DNA of 32,095 nt, taken from positions 1-32,095 of IMG/VR virus record IMGVR_UViG_3300025889_012072; one strand, written 5' to 3'. Position 1 is the first letter of the stretch, and each line of letters starts with the position of its first letter. The notes beneath the pieces are model-generated. The model saw only the letters and a list, made by a program, of their open reading frames with translations, was not told the origin of the DNA and ran no database searches. The DNA comes from a virus. The position numbers were made by a program, and so were the translations under genes. This document shows positions 16,183-22,524 of the stretch, piece by piece.

Positions 16183-17096
16183 GGCGTTCTCCAAGATCCA
16201 GCGTAGAACAGATCGTCGTAAGCAGGGTTATCTACGGTCTTTCTCTTGAACGACTTGCCCGTTCGCATCTGCATATTAGCAAGGTTGTCAGTAGCAGTCT
16301 TGATCGCGGAGCGATACTGCTGGAGCACCATCTGGTAATGGGACCCACTGATTTTTCGATAGGCCCCCAACTTCATGGCAGAGCCTGCGGAGATCGCTTC
16401 GTAGAGAGACTGCATACCAATCGGTGCAATTTCGTACTGGACACCTGTCGTGAGGTTTGTGTTGAAGGGGATCCGCGTCGTCACTTCATTGAGATCAACA
16501 TCGTGACTTGCGATGACACGTTCTTCTACCATGCCCGTGGCAGGGATGACTCTAAGGATCTGGCCGCAATAAGAGTTCTCTCGCCGATCCAAAGCACCCA
16601 GATTTGGGGTCGTGTCCAAGACGAAGGTCTGGCGATCGCCTCTCATAGTCCCCCCGTTGGTGGAGTAGTGAGGCATCACGTCTCCGCTGGGGATGTAGTA
16701 GATCGTCCAGTCGTAGGTCTCATTTCCGTACTTGGGCTCGAAGCGTACGGTGTTGCCTTCCAACGCCCAGCCTACACCACGAGGGTTGAACTCGTTTCGA
16801 GGTTTGATTTCTTCCCAAAGATTGCCGTCCGTATCTCGACGGCCAATGCGGATGACTTCTCCAACCGCATTGGGAAGTTGGTAGTACTCGTCAGTAGCGT
16901 TGGGCCTGAAGTCCATCCGCATGATGGTGGGGTTGTCCGCATTCATGTTGATGCGAGACAGCACATCCACCATCGACGGGCTGATGATGTGGCGTACAAG
17001 AAAATCGTTGTCGTACTTGGCGTCGAAGTCAGGATCATCGAGGTAGCCTCGGATCCGTTCAATGACGGTGTACAGGAATGAGCCGGTGCTGTGCAT
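16179..17096 (-). CDS. Probable head-tail adaptor (tail tubular A-like) protein
   Basis: This 305-aa protein has a helical N terminus (SFLYTVIERIRGYLDDPDFD), a central beta region with wording typical of adaptor proteins (DEYYQLPNAVGEVIRIGRRD, then FEPKYGNETYDWTIYYIPSG), and a long C-terminal helix (about 231-290, LYEAISAGSAMKLGAYRK and following). This architecture matches the gp11-type adaptors that bind the portal in podoviruses, and it lies in the expected region between capsid and fibre genes. It is separated from the portal by the scaffold, capsid and cassette genes. The start overlaps the upstream stop (TAATG). Confidence 0.75.
   Translation of the reverse strand: MHSTGSFLYTVIERIRGYLDDPDFDAKYDNDFLVRHIISPSMVDVLSRINMNADNPTIMRMDFRPNATDEYYQLPNAVGEVIRIGRRDTDGNLWEEIKPRNEFNPRGVGWALEGNTVRFEPKYGNETYDWTIYYIPSGDVMPHYSTNGGTMRGDRQTFVLDTTPNLGALDRRENSYCGQILRVIPATGMVEERVIASHDVDLNEVTTRIPFNTNLTTGVQYEIAPIGMQSLYEAISAGSAMKLGAYRKISGSHYQMVLQQYRSAIKTATDNLANMQMRTGKSFKRKTVDNPAYDDLFYAGSWRTP
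16189..16192 (-). promoter_or_regulatory. Shine-Dalgarno GGAG deciding the start at 16182
   Basis: On the minus strand GGAG is followed by a six-base spacer (AACGCC) and ATG. The upstream TTG candidate at 16194 has no comparable site. Confidence 0.6.
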
Positions 17097-17398
17097 TATT
17101 TACCTCCTCCACGCCTGTGCATGACATTTGCCATGATGTCCCGGATGTCTTCCATATGCTCGTAGTTAACATCCCCGCCCATCTCTTCAAAGAGTTCGAG
17201 GATGTCATGGGTCTTTCTACTGCTTTCTTTGGCTCTCTTCAGAGACCTTTTAGGATTTAGCCCCAACGAGAGATCTCGGAAAATACTCCCATTATGAAGA
17301 CCTTCGCCCTTGAGAGAAAGGATAAGACGCTTTGCCTCAGATCGAGGCATGTTGCGAATAATAGGGCTTAGCATTTGAAGAAGGGTGAGTGGGTTCAT
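17096..17398 (-). CDS. Unknown small basic helical protein
   Basis: This 100-aa, Arg/Lys-rich, helical protein (MNPLTLLQMLSPIIRNMPRS ... LNPKRSLKRAKESSRKTHDI) ends in HRRGGGK. No family is recognised. A hydrophobic N-terminal helix followed by a basic middle and an acidic stretch (ILELFEEMGGDVNYEHMED) could be a small DNA- or partner-binding protein. It is coupled on both sides by TAATG overlaps, with the 183-aa gene upstream and the adaptor downstream. Confidence 0.65.
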   Translation of the reverse strand: MNPLTLLQMLSPIIRNMPRSEAKRLILSLKGEGLHNGSIFRDLSLGLNPKRSLKRAKESSRKTHDILELFEEMGGDVNYEHMEDIRDIMANVMHRRGGGK

Positions 17399-17949
17399 TA
17401 GGTGCCACCTGTGATGATTCGACCCTTGGCCGAGTTCATGAGATCCTTCTTAAATTCTTCAGTTTCAGCGGTCTCGGTTCCAGACCATTTCTTGGATCGA
17501 AGGGAATTAGCCGCTGCTTGATCCCCAGTGGTTCTACCCACCCAATCGGCCACCCGGTGCTTCTCTTCGATGTTGTCTCGCTCCATACTACGCTTGGCCT
17601 TGGCCCTGTCTCGAATCCCCTTCTTCATGGATTCTGCCATCTCTTGGGCAGGACGAAGCCGGTTCCGGAGCCAATCCTGAGTGGGGGGATGCCAGTTGGG
17701 AGGCGTCGGGAAAGCCTCCAACTCCATGACGATCCCAATCCCATCTCGCTTAGGATGGTAGATCCACTTTGACAGCACGAAGGTTTCGGCAATCTTGTGG
17801 TGGTAGACGAACAGATCGTCGATGCCGCTAAAACGCCGTGCCCAAAGAACCCATTCAGAGTCCGGCAGAATCTCATGGTCTTCACCAAGAACAAGGCCCA
17901 TGCCTGCGGCGTGGGCTCTTGCGTCAAATGTAATCTCGATCTCGCTCAA
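17398..17949 (-). CDS. Unknown protein between sigma-like factor and adaptor
   Basis: This 183-aa protein has an N-terminal mixed alpha/beta part (about residues 1-85) with several Trp and Tyr (EWVLWARRFSGIDDLFVYHH, then SKWIYHPKRDGIGIVMELEA). The C-terminal part is charged and helical (about 100-183), rich in Lys, Arg and Glu (MAESMKKGIRDRAKAKRSME). The C-terminal region resembles generic nucleic-acid or scaffold-binding helices. I recognise no family. The ATG lies 26 nt inside the end of the sigma-like gene. Confidence 0.65.
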   Translation of the reverse strand: MSEIEITFDARAHAAGMGLVLGEDHEILPDSEWVLWARRFSGIDDLFVYHHKIAETFVLSKWIYHPKRDGIGIVMELEAFPTPPNWHPPTQDWLRNRLRPAQEMAESMKKGIRDRAKAKRSMERDNIEEKHRVADWVGRTTGDQAAANSLRSKKWSGTETAETEEFKKDLMNSAKGRIITGGT

Positions 17950-18457
17950 TGAGACCTGCCCTTCTGAATTTAGGAAGGATGTGGTTTTTTATCCAATAGG
18001 TGACTGTCGTCGGGGATTTGTACCCGTAAGCCTCGGCAATAGAGCGGTGGGTCATTCCCCCCACCTTCATGAGGATAACGTCTATTTCTTTTTCTGTCAG
18101 ATTCGGGGGCAACTCGGCCCTCGCGTAATCCTCAATGCCCCGGACAGACGTCTCCACAAACTCACTTTCGAGAATAACCCACTTGCTCTTGCGGTATCTC
18201 CATCCATGGAACTTGCCGTAAGCGTAAGCCACTCGGGGCCACAAGAAGTTTTTCAAGAACGTGATGACGGTAGCCTTTTCAGGGTCATACCGATCTACAA
18301 GAAGTTCGTGAGCAGTCAAATACGCCTGACTCAACAACTCTTCGTGAGTCCACAAAGCAAAGTGGCCCGACTTCTTTACGTCGGCTACCCACTGCATCAA
18401 GAAACCAATATGGTCTCCAATGTCTTTACTTCGATTTCTTGGACTTCCAAGAGACAC
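17924..18457 (-). CDS. Probable sigma-70-like RNA polymerase factor
   Basis: This 177-aa protein has two recognisable parts. Residues 38-90 resemble sigma region 2: ELLSQAYLTAHELLVDRYDP, then a segment reading ITFLKNFLWPRVAYAYGK and a basic-aromatic patch (WRYRKSKW) where sigma factors contact the -10 element. Residues 118-165 look like region 4, a helix-turn-helix: NLTEKEIDVILMKVGGMTHR, SIAEAYGYKSPTTV, then a recognition-helix-like ending. It would redirect host polymerase to phage promoters; a non-sigma HTH regulator is the main alternative. The start is GTG, 32 nt inside the last cassette gene; ATG at residue 21 is possible. Placement inside the virion block suggests control of late genes, which is inference. 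Confidence 0.6.
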   Translation of the reverse strand: MSLGSPRNRSKDIGDHIGFLMQWVADVKKSGHFALWTHEELLSQAYLTAHELLVDRYDPEKATVITFLKNFLWPRVAYAYGKFHGWRYRKSKWVILESEFVETSVRGIEDYARAELPPNLTEKEIDVILMKVGGMTHRSIAEAYGYKSPTTVTYWIKNHILPKFRRAGLIERDRDYI

Positions 18458-18650
18458 GTCCGGGTCCCTTCTTTGCAGAGGTTCCCTTGCGTGTGCATTG
18501 AGACTTGGTGGGACGACAAGCAGGGTAAGGCCGCTTGCTTCCGCCCTTAGCCGACTTTCGACCGCACGCCTTACCAGTCTTACAGTCGATCCAGCCCTTG
18601 CCGTTGTTCTGAGAGAACCACTTCTTAAGACCAGTTTTCTTCTTAGCCAT
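18426..18650 (-). CDS. Polycationic Cys-containing small protein (74 aa)
   Basis: This 74-aa protein has 24 Lys/Arg and one acidic residue. Four cysteines are spaced C23-x5-C29-x15-C45-x6-C52, in the segment GWIDCKTGKACGRK and RPYPACRPTKSQC. From memory, 'GW-DCKTGK-CGR' followed by 'YP-CRPT--QC' recurs in small proteins of marine phages and large DNA viruses, with no assigned function; the Cys set could hold zinc. The start is the ATG reading MAKKKTG, overlapping the stop of the tiny CxxC peptide (TGATG); the frame opens seven codons earlier but lacks a better site. It is the last of four basic genes and overlaps the sigma-like gene. Confidence 0.75.
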   Translation of the reverse strand: MAKKKTGLKKWFSQNNGKGWIDCKTGKACGRKSAKGGSKRPYPACRPTKSQCTRKGTSAKKGPGRVSWKSKKSK

Positions 18651-18697
18651 CAGCAGCAGCACTCCCTCCACGTCTTACCACAACGTGGACAAATCAT
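18650..18697 (-). CDS. Candidate 15-residue CxxC micropeptide
   Basis: This very short frame encodes MICPRCGKTWRECCC. It contains a zinc-ribbon half (CPRCGKTW) and ends in three cysteines. It starts 14 nt after the 51-aa gene and its stop overlaps the next start (TGATG), the junction used throughout this operon. If it is not coding, there is an otherwise unexplained 61-nt gap. The ribosome site is weak. Length alone makes it impossible to prove from one genome. Confidence 0.35.
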   Translation of the reverse strand: MICPRCGKTWRECCC

Positions 18698-18711
18698 CTC
18701 AGATGCCGGGG

Positions 18712-18867
18712 TCACTTCTTCTTGCCGCCGGTGCCCCAGTTCTTCGCACCCTTCTTGCGGCACTTGACGAGGGCTCCGCTGGCGTAGGCAGACGGCCACT
18801 TCTTGTAACGGCCCTTGACCTTGTGGTAGCAAGCGTCCTTCTTGCCGCCAGCCTTCTTCTTTGCCAT
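18712..18867 (-). CDS. Polycationic small protein with WPSAYASGALVKCR motif (51 aa)
   Basis: This 51-aa protein begins MAKKKAGGKKDACYHKV and contains WPSAYASGALVKCRKKGAKN, ending WGTGGKKK. It has 18 Lys/Arg, one Asp and two Cys (C13, C36). From memory, the 'CY-KVK-RY--WPSAYASGALVKCRK-GA-NWG' pattern is strongly conserved in tiny proteins across diverse marine phages and some large viruses, with unknown function. The ATG shares one base with the upstream stop (TAATG). Conserved Trp, Tyr and Cys within a very basic chain suggest a folded nucleic-acid-binding unit and not merely a disordered tail; that is inference. Confidence 0.8.
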   Translation of the reverse strand: MAKKKAGGKKDACYHKVKGRYKKWPSAYASGALVKCRKKGAKNWGTGGKKK

Positions 18868-18989
18868 TACTTCTTGCCTCGCTTCTTACCCTTCATCATC
18901 TTGCCACAACCACCGGGCTTCATAGCCTTCTTGGCAGCAGCCTTACCCTTCTTGGTGTAGGGATACTTCTTACCGTTCACGTTTGGCAT
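18867..18989 (-). CDS. Polycationic 40-aa protein (MPNVNGKKYPYTKKGK...)
   Basis: This 40-aa protein has 14 Lys, one Arg and no acidic residue. It begins MPNVNGKKYPYTKKGKAAAK and ends in a Gly/Lys/Met tail with one Cys (C28). Small phage proteins starting 'MP-VNGKK-PYT-KGKAAAKKA' occur in marine phage genomes (memory-based); their function is unknown. It starts one base after the upstream stop (TGACATG), and its stop overlaps the next start (TAATG). The high positive charge suggests binding to phage DNA or RNA. Confidence 0.75.
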   Translation of the reverse strand: MPNVNGKKYPYTKKGKAAAKKAMKPGGCGKMMKGKKRGKK

Positions 18990-18990
18990 G

Positions 18991-19257
18991 TCAGCACTTC
19001 CATCTGCGGCGAGCCTTGCGGAGCCGACTGTTCGGATCCTTGGCAGCCTTGGGGAACTTCTTCATCTGCCCCGCCGACCGGGCACAGAAAGACTTCTTAC
19101 GGGGACCACCTCCGGGCTGGGGAGCCTTGAGGTTGGAGCCCGTCTTTCGATTGATGGAGGCGCGGCCCTTGGCAGTAAGCCCGCCCTTCTTGGACTTGCA
19201 GCCGCTCTTGATTGAGCAGCCTTTCATCGCGCCCTTCTTTTTGACTTTCTTAGCCAC
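18991..19257 (-). CDS. Polycationic 88-aa protein, DUF6321-like
   Basis: This 88-aa protein has 30 Lys/Arg, a single Asp and four Cys (C14, C20, C58, C88). The core GGLTAKGRASINRKTGSNLK, followed by RKKSFCARSAGQMK, and the ending RLRKARRRWKC, fit my memory of the small DUF6321 family in phages, whose function is unknown. The start is GTG, 8 nt inside the upstream gene and overlapping its stop. It is the first and largest member of the basic cassette and the best candidate to anchor the group's function. Confidence 0.75.
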   Translation of the reverse strand: MAKKVKKKGAMKGCSIKSGCKSKKGGLTAKGRASINRKTGSNLKAPQPGGGPRKKSFCARSAGQMKKFPKAAKDPNSRLRKARRRWKC

Positions 19258-19981
19258 CCAAACCCCCAGTCAAAAGAGGAAGAATTCTGGACATAGGACC
19301 CTGCATGAGCCCTACATTCTTTGCGGCACTAGCAGCCTTGCGTTTTGCTTTGTTTTCAGTGCCGTAGAGTTGATCATGGATTGCACCCAATCCCCCAGCC
19401 CCTACCGTGCTGTTTGCAAGACGCCCCGTAATGTTTTCCATAGTTCCGGAAGTAGTTCCTCGGGTAAATGACGGGTCAATAGCCCTCGCAACTCTTTGCG
19501 TTTGTGCTACACCCGGAACACGGTTTACGAACTGTAGTGGTCTCGAAGCCGCAACTACAGGAGCAACTCTATTAAACACTGCGTAAGGCCCTGCAAAAGC
19601 CAAGGCATCTTGGGGGGCATTAAGAAGGCCTTGGTTTCCATGCAGGGCGTCTGCCCTCTGGGTGTTCACAGAAATCATCTGCCCCATGCTCGGCTGTGCA
19701 GACCCGTACCTCATTGTGTTGTCGTACCTAGACCGTTGGGCATTTCCAATCTGACCGGGGCTCATCCCTCGGGCGGCCATGCCTTCAGCCTGACGGTCGG
19801 CCCCGATCTGGGGGCCTCTTGGAACAAACATATTCGGGGCAGGGGGAGTCGCTTGACTACCGCGTATAAGATCTTGGAGTTCTTCGACGCTAAGACCAGT
19901 CCGTCTTGCTTCTTGTTCAAGAAGAGAGGGAGCCGGTCGTGGGGCCGGAGCATTCGGGTTTTGAGGTCCATACTGCTGCAT
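19250..19981 (-). CDS. Unknown protein following the capsid gene
   Basis: This 243-aa protein is rich in Ala, Gly, Arg, Gln, Asn and Pro and opens with a Pro-rich segment (MQQYGPQNPNAPAPRPAPSL). A short helix follows (LLEQEARRTGLSVEELQDLI, about 20-39), then a low-complexity region (40-110) and an Ala/Val-rich stretch (about 128-160) around FAGPYAVFNRVAPVVAA. It ends LLTGGLGG. No family is recognised; the composition resembles minor virion or internal proteins. The start has a good ribosome site (GAGG, six bases before ATG) placed just after the hairpin that follows the capsid gene. Confidence 0.65.
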   Translation of the reverse strand: MQQYGPQNPNAPAPRPAPSLLEQEARRTGLSVEELQDLIRGSQATPPAPNMFVPRGPQIGADRQAEGMAARGMSPGQIGNAQRSRYDNTMRYGSAQPSMGQMISVNTQRADALHGNQGLLNAPQDALAFAGPYAVFNRVAPVVAASRPLQFVNRVPGVAQTQRVARAIDPSFTRGTTSGTMENITGRLANSTVGAGGLGAIHDQLYGTENKAKRKAASAAKNVGLMQGPMSRILPLLTGGLGG

Positions 19982-19999
19982 GAGTTTCCTCGGAAGTCG

Positions 20000-20025
20000 G
20001 GGAGGGGGGACTATGCCCCCCTCCC
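20000..20025 (-). terminator. Strong GC hairpin after the capsid gene (terminator or mRNA-stability element)
   Basis: A perfect 10-bp stem (GGGAGGGGGG pairing with CCCCCCTCCC) with a six-base loop lies in the 57-nt gap between the capsid stop (20039) and the next start (19981). There is no T-run after the stem on the minus strand, so it is not a classical intrinsic terminator. A partial terminator or pause site that lowers downstream expression, or a 3' stabiliser of capsid mRNA, both fit. It lies 8 nt before the next gene's ribosome site. Confidence 0.6.
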
Positions 20026-20038
20026 ATGACTACTGAGA

Positions 20039-21616
20039 TCAGTCGCCGTAGACCGTATCGGTCGTGACGCCAGTCAACTTCATGCCCGCGGCCTGATCCG
20101 GGATCAACTGCATTCGCAGCATACCGGGCATCTGAACGGCTTCCGTCATCTGGTTGCCGTTGTTGAGCAGGTACGGGAACTTCACGCTGCTACCGCCGGT
20201 GAGGGCCGGGACCACGAACCGGAACGGAACGTGAGCGTCGGCTTCACCCATCGACTGAAGGCCAGCGTAATCAGGCGGCACATACCGCTTCCAGTTCGAA
20301 CCGGAAGTCTTGAGTCCGTAGACCGTGCCGTCTTCGATGTACTGCGAGGAGTGGCCCTTGTAGGTCCGACCCTCGAAGGTCATCGCGAAGCCCTCCGCCG
20401 AACCTTCGTTGTTGAGGCTCGACAGGTTGTTGGTGCGGTCAATCTGGTACTGACCGATCTTCTGGGCTTCGTAAGCGAGCCACACACCGTCCGACGCGGT
20501 AAGAGCGTCGATGGTCTGACCCAACTTGCTCTTCGCCGCGTGGAAGCGACGGAGGTACTGACGCAACTTGTGTTCCGTCAGAACGCCGACGCTGCCCTTG
20601 AAGAACGACTTGAACTCAGGGTGGTCGGTAACGCTGATGGAAGCACCACTGATGGCCTCGTCACCGAGCAGGTCGCCCGTAGACTTGAGCCACGAGTTGA
20701 TACCCGCGATGCCGGTGAACGACGCCGATCCGGTGCCAGCAGCGTTTTCACCACTGTTGGCGTACACGAGAGCATCGCCAGCAGCAATCGCAACCGAACC
20801 AGTAGCCGATCCCGCAAAGACGTTATCTGTGGAGACGAGGGTGATTTCACCCTTGAGATCGTCAACGCTGTCAACCCACACGGAGTAACGACCGGCACCG
20901 GCGTTCGAGTTGCTTCGAAGGCCGTTGCCCGAATCCTCGGACTCGTCGTAGATGTCGATCCGCTGACCAGTGAAGAACCGATCGTAGGTACCTTCGGTGA
21001 TCGAAACCTTCGAGTAGTACGGGCCAGATCCCGAGTTCGTCGGGGTACCGCTGATGGTGCCCAACTTGTAGGAATCGTTCTGGCTGACGTACCAGTAGTT
21101 GCAGAGCGTGTGGCTCAGGTTCTGAGCAAAGCCCTGAAGGATCGGCGACACCACATCACCAATGACCGCCGGGGTGGCGTCCATCTGAAGTTCACCAAGG
21201 GTGAGCGACAGGTTGGTGTACATGGCCCGCATCGGAACCGTAAGACGGAACGTCTTCGGCTTGGCACCGTCCATCGGATCCGGGAAAGACTTGCCCGGAG
21301 CGTTCTGCTTCAGAAGGCGGTTGCCAAGAGACGAAGCAGGGCCAGTGCCGTCAAAATCCTCGCCGTACAGCATGAAGTCATCGACAGGGCCGCCCTGTTC
21401 AATGACGCCGGTCATGCCGGTGCGGTACAACTTGTTGACCTGAAAGTCCTTCGAGAATTCGCTGACATTGCCAACGCCCTGCGAAGAAACAACGGTATCA
21501 CGCCAGATTGGATCCAGCGTAGGCAGAATCGTGTCGATCTGCTTCGACAGGATTTCTTCGATACGGGTGTTATCCTTATCGAAGAGGGTACCCACCGAGT
21601 TGGGAGAAAGTCCCAT
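20039..21616 (-). CDS. Major capsid protein (HK97-like fold presumed)
   Basis: This 525-aa protein lies directly after the portal and scaffold genes, the standard head order. The N-terminal region (about 20-100) is charged and helical, as in capsid N-arms. The segment TVPMRAMYTNLSLTLGELQM (about 127-145) and the C-terminal part (TFEGRTYKGHSSQYIEDG, GSNWKRYVPPDY, about 413-450) follow the pattern of HK97-fold A-domain strands. Between about 188 and 290 there is an Asp/Ser/Gly-rich beta insertion (RYSVWVDSVDDLKGEITLVS) that could form a surface domain. It has a ribosome site (GAGG, 9 nt before ATG) inside the end of the scaffold gene. Expression is probably high, as suggested by its own hairpin. 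Confidence 0.88.
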   Translation of the reverse strand: MGLSPNSVGTLFDKDNTRIEEILSKQIDTILPTLDPIWRDTVVSSQGVGNVSEFSKDFQVNKLYRTGMTGVIEQGGPVDDFMLYGEDFDGTGPASSLGNRLLKQNAPGKSFPDPMDGAKPKTFRLTVPMRAMYTNLSLTLGELQMDATPAVIGDVVSPILQGFAQNLSHTLCNYWYVSQNDSYKLGTISGTPTNSGSGPYYSKVSITEGTYDRFFTGQRIDIYDESEDSGNGLRSNSNAGAGRYSVWVDSVDDLKGEITLVSTDNVFAGSATGSVAIAAGDALVYANSGENAAGTGSASFTGIAGINSWLKSTGDLLGDEAISGASISVTDHPEFKSFFKGSVGVLTEHKLRQYLRRFHAAKSKLGQTIDALTASDGVWLAYEAQKIGQYQIDRTNNLSSLNNEGSAEGFAMTFEGRTYKGHSSQYIEDGTVYGLKTSGSNWKRYVPPDYAGLQSMGEADAHVPFRFVVPALTGGSSVKFPYLLNNGNQMTEAVQMPGMLRMQLIPDQAAGMKLTGVTTDTVYGD

Positions 21617-21627
21617 TGTGAATTACC

Positions 21628-22524
21628 TCACGCTTTAGAGTCGCCACCGGGATCGGAGAGCGACCGGAGCAGTTGATCGGAAGTCCAGTCACGCAACTGG
21701 GCTTCAACATCACCGAAAGACTTGCCCTTGGTGTCTGGCACCTTGACGGGCTCCTTACGGTGAAGAATCTCGGTCTGCCCCGCCGTTTCCGGAACTCGTC
21801 CAATCTTGGACGTATCTCCGATTACCGTGAGCATATCCTTTGCAACCTTGTTGGCTGCCTTTTGAACTTCTTCGCCGAGCCACGAATCATCGAAGGTCCC
21901 GGCTGCATTCCGACGCTGTCGAAGGTTTTCGAGGGCTTGAGCCCTGACTCTCTCAGACAGGCTGGTCTTAACGGACTCCGCTTCATCAGGAGTGCGGTTC
22001 TGTGCGACCCATTCCATTAGAAGTTTCCCATCAGAGTCTTCTTCAATCGAAGAAGAAACTGCATTTTCCATATTTTGATGGAGGAGTTGGGCACGGAGAC
22101 GAGTAATTTCTTCGTTGTTCTTTTGAGTCGCCTGCTCAAGTGCGGGGTTAGTGGGAGGCACTTCTGGCTGTGACGGTGTGTTTTCAGCCACGGGGGCCTC
22201 CTGATCGTAAATCTTCACCCATTCTTCAACCTTCTCTTGCGGGTAGTTAGAGGCCAGAAGGATGTTCTTGGCATCCTGCTTTCTGGTCTCGTTGTCTGTT
22301 GCGGGATCCATGAGACGAACAGTCGCCTGCTGGAATGCTTCAAGACTCTGGGCGTATTCCTGAAGTTCGCCGTAGTTTTTTGCTACTTCGGCGAGATCGG
22401 TCGCGGAATACTCTTCTCCCCCCACTTTGATCGTCTGGTCCAGATCAATGGGGGGCGGAGTTTGACTTCCGTCCGGGGTTGAAGCCTCAGAAGTCTCTTC
22501 TACGGATGTCGTCTCTTCAGCCAA
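21628..22524 (-). CDS. Capsid scaffolding / assembly protein
   Basis: This acidic, Glu/Gln/Ser-rich, mostly helical 298-aa protein sits between portal and capsid genes, the normal scaffold position. It has an N-terminal disordered acidic tail (residues 1-28), a compact helical part (about 32-112, with TIKVGGEEYSATDLAEVAKN), a Pro-rich linker (112-127), a long helix (128-205) and a C-terminal basic-acidic tail. Scaffolds guide capsid assembly and then leave. No protease motif was seen. The start is TTG with a strong AAGGAG six bases upstream, overlapping the portal stop by 8 nt; no ATG is nearby in frame. Confidence 0.8.
   Translation of the reverse strand: MAEETTSVEETSEASTPDGSQTPPPIDLDQTIKVGGEEYSATDLAEVAKNYGELQEYAQSLEAFQQATVRLMDPATDNETRKQDAKNILLASNYPQEKVEEWVKIYDQEAPVAENTPSQPEVPPTNPALEQATQKNNEEITRLRAQLLHQNMENAVSSSIEEDSDGKLLMEWVAQNRTPDEAESVKTSLSERVRAQALENLRQRRNAAGTFDDSWLGEEVQKAANKVAKDMLTVIGDTSKIGRVPETAGQTEILHRKEPVKVPDTKGKSFGDVEAQLRDWTSDQLLRSLSDPGGDSKA

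Noticed and set aside
20231-21676. A 481-codon open frame on the plus strand opposite the capsid gene
   Set aside because: Its Arg/Val-rich composition is what a reverse reading of capsid codons gives. There is no ribosome site or neighbouring plus-strand gene to support it.
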